A stretch of 64,000 bases of DNA from positions 27,827,931-27,891,930 of the forward strand of contig NC_059372.1 in assembly GCF_019703515.2 (NCBI RefSeq), read 5' to 3'. Positions 1 to 12,600 of this stretch are shown in pieces. Source of the DNA: Myxocyprinus asiaticus. Lineage: Eukaryota; Chordata; Actinopteri; Cypriniformes; Catostomidae. The position numbers and the translations under genes were made by a program. The first letter of the stretch is position 1, and every line of letters begins with the position of its first letter. The notes under the pieces are model-generated. The model ran no database searches. It was not told the origin of the DNA and was given only the letters and a program-made list of their open reading frames with translations.

Positions 1-212
1 GTGTGGTTTGAGAACATGGCACGGTTTGCACGATTGCTGAATCTTATTTGAAATGACATGCTACATTATTTCCATAAAGTGACACGGCAGCTTATCAAAT
101 AGCTTTAGACAGACGTGCTCACAGTTTGTGCAGCTTAATAATCCATGTGCTTGCCAACAAAAATGTGTGCTCACCTGTGTGTGTGGGGGGGGTTGGGGTA
201 CAGGCATGCATA

Positions 213-440
213 TACACTATATTGCCAAAAGTATGTGGGCACTACATTCTAATTTCAGGGTTTAGCTTTTTCAGCTACACCCATTACTAACAGATGTATA
301 AAATCAAGCATCCAGCCACACTTTCTCCTTACACAAACATTTTCAGTAGAATGGGGCGTACCAAAGATCTCAGTGACATTCAACATGAAACCATGGCACA
401 GAAAGCCACCAGCAAAATGCTTCACTGATGCTCTTGTGTC
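213..440. mobile_element. DNA transposon fragment
   Basis: Begins CACTATATTGCCAAAAGTAT, the end sequence style of common fish cut-and-paste transposons. Only one end is visible; the other is missing. No usable ORF. Confidence 0.4.
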
Positions 441-763
441 TTAAAGGAATATTCCGGGTTCAATAAAAAGTTGTTAAATTGGCCAGAACTTTACACAGAA
501 AAGGTTAGTAAGCAATTTTATCACATTAAAATCATGTTAACATATATTGTTTATGTCTTGTGGCTATACTTTTGAAACCGTGAGTATTTTAACGTTTATG
601 GATTGGCCCCATTCACTTCCTTTGTGCCTCACTGAAACCCAGATTTTTGCTTTTATTAAAGAAAAGGAGGGACGAGTCAATAATTTTTTTGTGGTAACCA
701 ACATTATGCCACAAATGCTGTTAATTAAGCTTAACTTGTATTGAACACTGAATATTCCTTTAA
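441..763. mobile_element. MITE with 14-bp terminal inverted repeats
   Basis: TTAAAGGAATATTC at 441-454 matches the reverse complement of 750-763 exactly. 323 bp, non-coding; short ORFs inside are chance. Confidence 0.7.
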
Positions 764-971
764 TAATAGCCATGTTCCAGCATTTAGGGGAAAAGTGACC
801 ATGTTCCAACACCTAGGTGGTAGGCCATCAAGTGGCCTTCCCAGAAGAGTGGAAACTGTTGTAGCAGAAAAGGGAGGACAAATTCCCTATTAATGCCAAT
901 GGATTTAAAATTAAAAGTTTTTGTTTTGAAAATGTTTAACAAGCACATATGGGGTTTGGATGTCCACATTC

Positions 972-2073
972 ATCAATCAGCCACAACATTAAAACCACCT
1001 GCCTAATATTGTGTAGGTCCCCCTCGTGCTGCCAAAATAGCACCAACCCACATCTCAGAATAGCATTCTAAGATGCTATTTTTCTCACCACAATTGTACA
1101 GAGGGGTTATCTGAGTTACCGTAGACTTTGTCAGTTCGAACCAGTCTGGCCATTCTCTGTTGACCTCTTTCATTAACAAGGTATTTCCGTCCACAGAACT
1201 GCCGCTCACTGGATGTTTTTTGTTTTTGGCACCATTCGGAGTAAATGCTAGAGACTGTTGTGTGTGAAAATCCCAGGAGATTAGCAGTTACAGAAATACT
1301 CAAACCAGCCCATCTGGCACCTACAATCATGCCACAGTCCAAATCACTGAGATTAAATATTTCCCCCATTCTGATGGTTGATGTGAACATTAACTGAAGC
1401 TCCTGACCCGTATCTGCATGATTTTATGCACTGCACTGCTGCCACATGATTGGCTGATTAGATAATCGCAAGGATGATTGTTGGTACCAGACGGGCTGGT
1501 TTGAGTATTTCTGTAACTGCTGATCTCCTGGGATTTTCACACAGAACAGTCTCTAGGATTTACTCCGAATGGTGTGTGTAAGGGGGTTCTAGGGAAAGGA
1601 GGAGGCGAGAACCGGCTTGACAACTTAAATAATAATTTAATGAACAACTTAAACAAAAACACACAACCGTAAACACACACACAGTACAGCTGCCTGTAAT
1701 TCTCTCTCTCTCGAACTGTCGTCCCCGGCCGCCTTTATCCCTTGCGCGCCCCATCAGGCTGATTGGGGACTGGGCATGCGTCATTCCAACCCGGCCCCGA
1801 CCTCCTCGGCTCTACAGTGTGAAAAACAAAAAACATCCAGTGAGCGGCAGTTCTGTGGACGGAAATGCCTTGTTGAAGAGAGGTCAACAGAGACTGACAA
1901 GACTGGTTCGAATTGACAAAGTCTACGGTAACTCAGAGAGCCGCTCTGTACAATTGTGGTGAGAAGAATATCATCTCAGAATGCTATTCTGAGATGCGGT
2001 TTGGGGCTGTTTTGACGGCACGAGGGGGAGCTACACAATATTAGGCAGGTGGTTTTAATGTTGTAGCTGATCG
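972..2073. mobile_element. fold-back Tc1-like element (long inverted repeats), split by a solo LTR
   Basis: The left arm (about 972-1395) and right arm (about 1475-2073, LTR removed) are imperfect reverse complements several hundred bases long. Both ends read ATTAAAACCACCTGCCTAATA or its complement. On the minus strand the left arm encodes the helix-turn-helix half of a Tc1-like transposase (about 1085-1390; DCGMIVGARWAGLSISVTA, SSERQFCGRK). The right arm encodes the same half on the plus strand, decayed. No catalytic DDE half is present, so it is non-autonomous. Confidence 0.75.
1577..1816. mobile_element. solo LTR, family A, copy 1
   Basis: 240 bp, starts TGTAAGGGGGTT and ends CTCTACA (TG...CA). 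Flanked by a perfect 5-bp target duplication GTGTG (1572-1576, 1817-1821). The same family recurs at 42155-42391. It was inserted inside the right arm of the fold-back element, and the uninterrupted left arm confirms the empty site. Confidence 0.88.
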
Positions 2074-3838
2074 GTGCACATTTGGCCATGTAGTTTAGGT
2101 GTGCATGTGATATTTCTGTCTATAATAAGTGGAGATCTTTCATAACTGACCAGCTTTATCCGCTGTGCTCCTTTACAGAAGTCTCTAAATACAACTGTCA
2201 TCATTTCAACCTTCTCCATCAGTATGATGATCTTTGCTCTCATTCTGAATGTCTCTTGCATGTAATGGGCTATTAAAACACTGCATCCTGGGCTTCATCT
2301 TAACCACTGCCAATATTTGAGCTACTCACCTACTTCTGTTTAAGCTAATATGCTAACAGTAGCATTATGTACTCCTTTTCAGAAATGTTTATTTGCTCTG
2401 CTGACATAGTGTTCTGCAAATTCTTATAAAGAGTTGTTTAAAGATGTGGCCCTCTGATAGCACTGGGGAACTCCAGACATCGCACTTTAAATTTTTGCAT
2501 AGCGCTCATGATATCTACTGTACACAACCGCTATGTTCTGCACAGAGGTGTCACTCTTGCTGTCTGTGTTGTCTAATCTGCCTTGCTCTGAACTGCACTA
2601 ATGTTGTTAGCTTAACAGCAATGTTCTTAGGAGACCTGCGGTCTGCATTGAAGAAAAGACCAGCTTAGATCAGCAGATTCAGGTTCCCTGCTGGTGGTGT
2701 GCTGGTTTTAGCTAGCCACCAGTCTGGACAGGCTGGTCTGTTTGGATGGATTTAGAGAGGTTTGAAGTACTTGTCTGCTGGTCAGGCAGGGAGACCACAG
2801 CTAGATCAGCTGAATACCAGCTTTGCCAGGCTGAAAGACCATCAAACCACCTTAGGCTGATTTAAACATACTGTTTTTTCTGCAGGGTTGATTTGAGCTG
2901 GCTAGTTCTCCTTATAAGCACACAAACATCCCCAAGACATCTGAGCAATTCATTTGGAAAGAATTGCATTCTAATTATATACAAACATCTGAAAAACATC
3001 TTTAAAACATCAGATTTACCTACATTCTTACCTACATTTACCTCATCATACTGTAAATGTCTCCAAGGCATTAGTTGATTGTTCTTGTAATTTCAGGCAG
3101 GGGCTGTTTTACAGATGAATTATGGATGAGCAAATGCTAAAAAATAAAATAAAAAAATAAAAAATCTTCCAGATAAATACAAATCATGTAGACATCTGGG
3201 TTACGCAGGTGTGTTATCATGGGATGTTCTGGCTGGTAGACTAGCACAGACATGTTCAGCAGCAATACATAGCTGGTTAAGCAGGTTAACCAGAATGATC
3301 TATGGAAGCTGGTTGACAGTGAGAGTCTTGCTGTTGGTGAAATGAATAATTCCTCATGTTGTTCCAAACCCCTATGACTTTCTTTCCTCTGTGGAACACA
3401 AAAGGAGATGTCTTGCTGAACGTTAGGGACTGACAACTTTAGTCAACATTCACTTCCATTGCATATTTCTTCCATAAAATAAAGGTGATTGGTACTACGC
3501 TTGCTCCCTTCCACTCTCACATTGTTATTCTAATGTGGTGGAGTGTCTAACTACACCCTGCATTAGCAACGGCTGGTGTATCTCTTCATCTTAAGTGGAC
3601 AGTAAATCTATGAGATGTGCACTCGTTACACCGCTAATAATTGGATAATGCAGTCAGGGCCACATAACTGCTTTGCCAACAACAGTTTTTTTTTTTTTTT
3701 TTGTCTTGAATGCTTGATCAATGGGTGCAGCAGCCCCATGACTGTAAAACTGACATTTTTAAGTGGATGGAAATCAGATTTAGGCCAAGGAATATGGTTA
3801 GAACCTAGCGATGCTAACATGTGTTGTTTCTGACACCT
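2074..3838. other. no gene recognised (arhgap4 intron or upstream sequence)
   Basis: Low-complexity stretch and a T18 run near 3687-3704. About 3320-3470 resembles a repeat also seen at 52720-52850 (GTTCCAAAC, GGAACACAAAAG, GTTAGGGACTGACA). I see no exon with srGAP-type coding. Confidence 0.5.
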
Positions 3839-4776
3839 AAAGGCCCCATGACATCAAAATTGACACATAATGAAAAAAACGACTCTGATTGATCTCTTTC
3901 TTATCAGTTAAACAGCTCTTCCTGTCGTAGTGTGTTCCATTCAATTTGGAAACTCGGAAATTCCAACTTCCAACCAGGAAAAATGCAATGGAATGCGTCT
4001 TGAAGTCAGAATTCCAGTTTGGAAACTAATGCGGAAATTTCGCTGCATGACGTCACACAAATATGTCAGCACCCAAGGAGATTTATAGAGTTAAACATTC
4101 ACTTTTATGAAGTAATATCCATCAATGAGCCAAAAATCCCACATTACATGATAATAAAAACCATTTAGCAAACATTTGCAGAGACTGGTGATCAAAACAA
4201 TTATACTCTTTTGATAATCATACACCTGTACAACAAATGCTAGAATTGCAGCATCATTTATCAATTTGGTTGCTAGGAGACATATCTGGTAACAATCGCA
4301 CACCTGCTTAGCTATTGGGAGCGCTGCAGTTGTGTTTGTTTATATGTCAGTGGAATGCCTATTTGGTTGGAGATTGGAAATGTCAAGTCAGAATATCCCA
4401 CATCAGACTTTGAATGGAACACAGCATTAGCCACAGATCATTTGCCATTTCAGTCAGAGGTCTGGCTAAGCAAGCTGACAATATTAACATTAAGCAGATA
4501 TGCATTTAAAATGTACAGCCTTTCTCTTTTGGGAAAACAGACCAAAATTATTGATGACTCATCTTGCACCACAGAGATTTTTATCCAATCAAATGCTCTT
4601 TTAAACGACAAATGGCGCACTAGATACTTGCGGTCTTATCTGTGATCTCCACGAGACTGAAGGGTGTCCCGTTTGTCATTTTAGGTTTCAGAGACGCAAA
4701 TAACTTCCTGTTTCAATAAGAGATAAATCTACACAGGAAAGAAACTTCAAATGTCAAGTGAATTCATGGGGTCTTT
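3839..4776. mobile_element. MITE with outer inverted repeats, hosting a second MITE
   Basis: AAAGGCCCCATGA at the left end and TCATGGGGTCTTT at the right are near-perfect inverted ends. A different element (3931-4424) lies inside it. Confidence 0.6.
3931..4424. mobile_element. nested MITE, family B copy 1
   Basis: Ends TGTTCCATTCAA.. and ..TTGAATGGAACACA are inverted. Shares sequence with 13011-13710, including GTTGCTAGGAGACAT-type text and the ATCAAAAGAG..ATTATA segment in opposite orientation. Confidence 0.65.
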
Positions 4777-5304
4777 AAGGCACATTAGTTTTGTCTAGCT
4801 AAATCTAAATTAAAACAGGGACGTTGTCCTGACGTATTGCTTTTCATTTAAACTCCTTGTTCTCTGCTTTTGTCTTTCCCTCTCTCCCTAATCTCTTCAA
4901 TACTTCCTCTTTCTGACTGCTTTTGCATTTGCTTTCATTTGCTTTTGTGTCATTCTCTCCCTGTTTTCCATGTGTTACACTCCTTCTGGTCATGCTACAC
5001 AATCTACTCCTCCTTTTTACTTCCCTTCTGTCTCTCTGGCTCTCTCTGTCTGCTTGGCTGGCTGTGACTGTAGAAGGAGGAGGCAGATGTCGAGGACCCA
5101 GGTACTGCTCTTTCCCCATCATGCATGCATCTGTGTGCATCTGTGTGCAAAAATGTATTCTGCACTGTTTCTCTATGCACAGTGTTACTTATACTTCATA
5201 AGTATTTTTATTTCCCTTCATGATTCCTAAATATCTCAACTCCTTTCCAAATATTCAGAGCATAATCATTTTGTCAATTCCCCTCCATTCTCTCTCACTT
5301 TCAG

Positions 5305-5973
5305 AGCTCTGGACAACAGATCCCCCTAGTGGTGGAGAGCTGCATTCGCTTCATCAATCTGCACGGTAAAACTGTTCATATCAAAACAATGCCTATTAAA
5401 GTTGGCAGTATTAATGCGAAAGTCTGAGTATCCAGATATGAAAATGAATGGTTTTTTTTTTTTTTTTTTTTTTTTTAAGGTCTGCATCATGAAGGTATTT
5501 TCAGAGTGCCTGGGTCACAGACTGAGGTCAATCATATCAGGAATGCCTTTGAAAGAGGTAATACAGTATTTAAAAGGATAGTTCACCTAAAAATGAAAAT
5601 TCTCTCATCATTTACTCACCTTAATGCCATCCTAGATGTTCAGCAGAAGAAAGAAAGTCATACACATCTGGTATGGAATGAGGGAGAGTAAATGATGGGA
5701 GAACTTTCATTTTTGGGTGAACTATCCCTGTAAATTAATGAACACAGTTGTATCAATATACCACAACGTCCTTGTATCAATTCATGTGATAATCAACATA
5801 ATGATCAACAAAATGACAATCATGACCACAAATATTATTATAATTATAAAATATTACAGTTATAAATTTTTCAACATAAATATTATTCCATTCATGTTTC
5901 ATGAATATTTAAATTATATATTTAATATTATTAAATACATATAAGATATATTAAGTATAAAAATTAATATAAG

Positions 5974-6027
<54 letters not shown>

Positions 6028-9000
6028 TATATTAATTTTGTTTTTATCATAATTTTTAAGTGTAAAATGCCTTTTCAGTCTTTTCAGTCTGTTACTGTTT
6101 GTCACTCATTTTGATCTCATTTTTTTATGTTTCTCAGGAGAAGACCCGCTGACCGACAGTGAGAGTGACATTGATTCAGTGGCAGGGGTTCTGAAGCTTT
6201 ATTTTAGAGGTCTAGAGAAACCCCTGTTCCCTGAGGAGAGCTTCAGCCAGCTCATGGAGTGTGTCCGTAAGAAGCCTTTTATTTATTCTTTCTGCTTCTG
6301 TGTAATTGTTTGTGTATGTGTGCAGTGCACGTATGTGCATATATGGCCTTTACTAACACACAGTTGTATGTATGTCATTAAACTGGATAAAATATCAAAG
6401 CATGCAAGTGTCCTAATATTTTTTTGGGCCACTATATCTATGCTATTATATAGTCTATGCTGTTATCAGTTGCTACTAGAATCTTTTATTCACTGAAGTT
6501 GCTGTTTTAAAAGGTCTCAATTCAGGTGCGTTTACTACATTCTATTACCCTTTTGTATCCTGTGTCTTTTTTAGAGATTGAGAATATGACAGAGAGAATA
6601 GCGCAAATAAAGTCATTGGCCTCATCCTTCCCTAGACCCGTTGTCATAGTGATGCGCTATCTGTTCGCCTTCCTTCATCAGTGAGTCCTGCTTTCTTTAC
6701 CTTAAAGTCTCTCGTAATCATTCCAAACCTGATTACAGTATGCAGTTATAAGACCCTTAACTTCTTTTGTGTGTATCTGTGCAGTGTCTCTCAGTATAGT
6801 GATGAGAACATGATGCAGCCGTATAATCTGGCCGTGTGCTTCGGCCCCAGTCTGCTCAGAGGGGTGGAGATGGGTGGTGATGAAGTGACCTTGGCACCTC
6901 AGATCAATGACCTTGTCAAGACAATGATCCTTCATCATGAGAACATTTTCCCTGGGCCGTCTGAACTCCCAGGCCCCATCTATGAGAAATGCATGACTCT
7001 CGAGCAAGAATACTGGTGAGTTTAAGGCCCGAAACATACTCTTGTGAACTACACTCAAGCTATTGTACTATATAATGTAATTAAGTTGAATCATAAACGT
7101 TATCATATAATCATGAACGCTGCCGCACTATGCGACTGTATCGCCAATGATTTTACCTTTAAAAAACACAATCGTGGTGACAAATATAAGATTAAATACC
7201 ATGTATAAATTATATCAAGTATAATAAGAACAAATGATCAACAATGATCTTGAGGGACACACTAATGTCAGTACCAGCTACAGCGCAAAATGGCTTTTTG
7301 TGAATCTGCTGGATGTATTTTAATTTCCACATGTATCCAAACAGACAAACAAATAATATGATAAGAAAAGCGAGTTTCGAACTTGCGACAGTAACCTGCA
7401 GTAGGCAAGAGAGCCAGTCGCTCAGCCCTTAGGCTATTAGTCCACATGTATTTTCAAAGAATTTGGGCTTTTTTACTACTCCACATCATCCTCTATAACT
7501 TTAAAGGCACATATAATAAGAACAATAGAAGCACATATATATATTTCATTACGCTTATAAGCGGGGTTTCAACTGAACCACACAGTATTAATAATTAAAT
7601 ATTAAATAAATATAATTATTAAATTATCAAAAGAAAACAAAAAAAAAAATAGGGGCAGTGGTGGCTCAGCAGTTAAGGCTCTGGGTTACTGATCAGAAGG
7701 TCGGGGGTTCAAGCCCCAGCACCACCAAGATGCCACTGTTGGGTCCTTGAGCAAGGCCCTTGACCCTATCTGCTCCAGGGGTGCCGTATCATGGCTGACC
7801 CTGCACTCTGATCCCAGCTTAGCTGGGATATGTGAAAAAAAGAATTTCACTGTATATGTGCAAATGTATAATGTGTGATAAATAAATATAATTATTAATT
7901 ATTAAAATTATTAATTATATCTTCCACTTCAGATTAGCCAGGTCAGTTATAACATGGGTTAGCGCCGTTAATGAAATGCATTGTTGTTGTTTTTTCATTA
8001 GGGCTAACAAATCAAATTAATTTAAGAATTAAGAATTTAAAGGTGCTATATGTAGTATTTTTACTGTACTAAATCATAAAATGACCATAATAAGTCATTA
8101 GAGAATTAGGAAACATGCAAGTTGAAATACTGGCTTCTCCGATAACAATGCTACAGCCAGTATATTCTACTTTGAAGTTTCCATTCCAGGCTGTAATTTC
8201 TGATTATGTTTTGGCCTGTGTGATCCCGCCCACTGCCCATTCACCAATAGTATTTTGACACCGCCGGGTTGCCAGATTTGAACAAGTTTACAGGCAAACA
8301 ACACTGCATGCTGCAGCCATGGAAGCCAGCAAACGAACTGGATCAGAGATAACAGATTCCACCCGACCTGAAAAGCCTCGCCATCCGTCTAAAAACCACC
8401 ATGACAAGAGGCGTAGTAAAACAAGGATAAATATTGGAGATGCCTTTGGAAGATGGAGACAGCTTAAAGCCCAGAAATCCTTTAAAACGGATGCTGAGTT
8501 GGCTAATTTGCGTGTCAACATTCTGGCAACCCGCATGAGTTTCGAGTCTGGGGCGGGGCAGACAACTCTCCAATATTTTGAATTTGGACTGCAGTATCCA
8601 TTTCAAATGCTTGTTGTCAATCTAACATATAGCACCTTTAAAGTTTTACCGTGGCAGTTCTGCATACGATATAGAGTATCATTTTCGTTGAGGACCTACT
8701 GTATACTCGCGCTGCATACTACAAATTGGAGTAGAATAGTGCAGACGTTTGCAAAATGGGACAGACCTTTTGGAGTAAGGGGTCATTCACACTGAATGCA
8801 TTTTTGCATCCATCTGCGCTGTTTTTAGTTGTTTTTCTATGGTGCAGTCAAAACAACCTGGACCTGAACACGCTCAAAACGGTGGAGTTGATTGTGGACT
8901 TTAGGAGGGACACCCCAACACTGACCCCCCTCACCATTCTAAACAGCACTGTGGCAGCAGTGGAGTCATTCAGGTTACTGGGCACTACCATCTCACAGGA

Positions 9001-9558
9001 CCTGAAGTGGGAGACCCACATTGACTCCACTGTGAAAAAGGCCCATCAGAGGTTGTACTTCCTTCACCAGCTAAGGAAGTTCAACCTGCCACAGGAGCTG
9101 CTGATACAGTTCTACTCAGCAGTCATTGAGTCTGTCCTCTGCACTTCAGTAACTGTCTGGTTTGGTTCAGCTACGGATATCAGAAGACTACAAAGGACAG
9201 TTCGGACTGCTGTGAGGATTATTGGTTGCCCCCTGCCCTCCCTTCAAGAACTATAAACTTCCAGAGTGAGGAAAAGGGCTGTAAAAATCACTCTGGACCC
9301 CACTCACGCTGCCCACTATCTTTTTGAACTTTTGCCTTCTGGCCGACGCTTCAGAGCTCTGAGTATCAGAACCGTCAAGCACAGGAACAGTTTTTTCCCT
9401 CAGGCTATCCATCTCATGAACAGTTAAAACTGTCCCATTGAGCAATAATTATGTGCAATACACAGTCTAATCTTTTTATACTTATCCAACACATCCAACC
9501 TCTTCTGCCATTACATTCCCTTGCACTGTGTGTCTGTGTGTATATGTGTATATATGTA

Positions 9559-9608
<50 letters not shown>

Positions 9609-12600
9609 TTTGTGTATTCTATATATACTTTATTTTCTATTCAATTTTATTATTATTTTATTGTTATTATTATTATTAATTATTATTTTTATTCAATTTG
9701 TAATAATTTTTTATTATTATTATTATCTCTGTCTTGTTGCTGTTTTCTATTGTTTGTGCACTGGAAGCTCCTGTCACTAAGACAAATTCCTTGTATGTGT
9801 AAGCATACTTGGCAATAAAGCTGATTCTGATTCTGTAAACAAAGAAACATTGATGGAAGTCTTTGACTGTTGTGCCGCATCTCACTGTTTTGACCATCTC
9901 ACGCAGGGGTACCGTGTTTTTAAAGGTCATGTGATGTTAAAAAGAGCTTCGTCTTGAGACACCTGCATTCTGTTCTGTTCATTGCGCAGCATCTAGCTTT
10001 TTTGTGTGCATTTGAATGCGTTCGGTGTGAACAGCCTCTAAGGCTTAAAGCTTACTTTTGCAAGCATGTTAGTATTGTTTCCTTTTAAGTTACAACAACC
10101 TCTTTCTCCAGTGAACCCATCACAGAAGAGGGTGAGGGTGACGCTGAACATCTTCCCAATGAAGATGGTAAGAACATAAAACACACATAATGCAAAGTTA
10201 TTATTTAAAGTTTTGAATTGTTAACAGTTGCTTATTATCTCAATGTGTCCATGTTTGTTTCATGTTGGTTTTTGACATCATGCTGTGTTGTTTGCATTCC
10301 ATGTTGTGTATGCCATATTTTGGCATATGGGCATTCTTGTTGTGCGTTGTGGGTTGTTGTTGTGCTTTGTGTTGTGTGTGTATGTTGTATGTGCAGAGTG
10401 GGAGGCAGTGGCTATGTTTGATTATGTTGCACGCTCTGCAGTCGAGCTGTCATTCAAGCAGGGTGACCACCTCCTACTCCACAGCAAGGTCTCTGCTGAT
10501 TGGTGGAGAGGGGAAGTAGGCGGAGTGAAAGGCCTGATCCCACATAAGTACATCAGTGTGATAGAGGGGTGAGAGCATTTTCACCATAAACTTAAACTAA
10601 ATGAGGATCCTTCAAACATTAAATTGGCATAAATATTGCAAAAATATTTTCTAACCGTAACCGTTATGATTGTTAATTATTAGTTAACAAATTAATCTAA
10701 AATTCAGTAACTGTACATTACAATGCCACAGACATGACTAATAAGAAGCTCAAGAAATCAGTTTTCAATTTACAAATCTGGACAATATTTGTGTCACTTA
10801 GATGCAACATTTAATTTGACATGAACAAAAATTATACTGTGAGGGACAGAAGCAGTTGGTTTAATGTTGTACTGTTGTACAACCCATGAGGTTTTTTGAA
10901 CGACTGAAAATTTGTGGAAAGTTCAAACTGTAATGCTATTCTTACATTCTGTCATTGAATTAAATGTAACAGTTTATGTAAGAAATTGGTTTTACAAACA
11001 ATTCACACAGAAATGTGTTCTGCTCGTGTTATGTGAATGATGCCTATTGAACAGACTGTAATTCTGTCCCTCACAGCCTTCTTTTTGTTTGCATCAAATT
11101 AAAAAAGACGCCAATTATAGACTAAGGTCTATAGCAGCTACTTGACTAGAACCAAAGTAACTGTTAATAAATAAATATATTCCTTCAATTCATAAATGAT
11201 CATGGTAGCTTTAGCAACTTATCCTCATCTCATTGTCTTCTCATACTCTCTCAGGGTGGAGCGTAAGGGCAGAGGGAAGGAGGACAGCAGAGGGGGCAGC
11301 ACAGGAAATCTAGCAGAAGAACAGCAGAGCGAACACAGCACCCGGTACATTTAGTCAAAGCACTGCTAATAATGGACCATGGATATTCTACACAGGCCCA
11401 CTGAGATCTTACTGTATGTTTGCTGACATTCTCCAGTATGAGGGTGAACAGTGACAGCGCATCTCTGCCTGGCCGGCAGAGGACAAGCAGTGGAGGCAGC
11501 AGTATAGGCGGAGGTGGGAGTGGAAGCCCCATACGGAAGATCACTCTGCAGGTGCCCGAGGGACGACTCATCCTTCCTCCACAGTCATCAGCAGTTGCAC
11601 GCCAGGTCTCAGGGTAGGAGAACAGAATGTAGGATGCCTCACACGGGGTACCAATTATTATGTAGGGCTTTACTGGTTGTTTAGATCAGTGTTACTATCA
11701 GAAATAAATAATTATTTCTGTAGATATTAATTCATATTTAAATTAATTAATTGGATCTAACTCATTAAAACCTCATATGGGGCTCCAGTAAATGTAGTGT
11801 GCTACGTTTAGGAGCAAGTTTGGTTATTAGCAATAATTAATAATTATCAAAGATAATTATTAATTATTAAAATCAACAGAACATTGATGAGAATCAATGT
11901 TAGCTTTTTTAAATCCTTTAAATCAACAATTATCAAAGATAATCGTTAATTGTTAACATCGATGAAACATTAATTAAAATTAACACTAGCTTATTGATCA
12001 TTCAAATTCAATCATCAAAGATAATTATCAATGATCAAAAAATCAATAGAATATTAATAAGGATTAACATTGACGGGGCACCACCCTGGAATCAGGGACT
12101 AATAACCAGATAGTAAAACAGTCTCAATATTAGATTGTTTTCTTAGGAAAATCGACATCCGAAGAATATCGATTTTCCGGAAAAAAACAATGAATGAAGG
12201 TTTGAATCCGAGCACTGACATCCCATCAGCATGACACAGGCGTATGCAAAACAAACCAAAACACTTCTCTTTGTAATATAAACAAAAGCTTATTTATGCA
12301 GTAATATCAATTAATAATCAATACAATGCAGTCAATAAACTTCCGACTTACAACTACAAACTAAACAGTGATATGATTAGATATGGGAATAAAAAAATAA
12401 TCCTATAACACATAAGGTGTGTGTGTGACAGTGTGTGTGTGTGTGTGACAGTGTGTGTGTGTGTGGGTGGGTTTTTACGACTGTATTAGGCCTGCCTTTG
12501 TCTTCTATCTGAATACATGAGGCCCAACAAGAAGGTGCTGTTTTCATGATACCAACAGCTGAAACTGTGTAATGTTTTATGAGACAAGAACATGACCACT

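Noticed and set aside
5074..5101. Possible 28-bp arhgap4 exon with AG and GT borders
   Set aside because: The frame needed to join the RhoGAP exon gives an Arg-rich peptide unlike the srGAP segment that precedes this domain; borders are probably chance.
4844..5230. Overlapping open frames on both strands
   Set aside because: Low-complexity CT-rich intron sequence; no domain.
7671..7730. tRNA gene
   Set aside because: The tRNA-like head belongs to a SINE; no acceptor stem pairing or CCA-side structure. The same holds for the heads at 24796 and 31285.
9451..9930. Open frames around the microsatellite
   Set aside because: LINE 3' UTR and simple repeats.
11251..11571. Minus-strand proline-rich frame
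   Set aside because: Complement of the Gly/Ser/Arg-rich arhgap4 exons.
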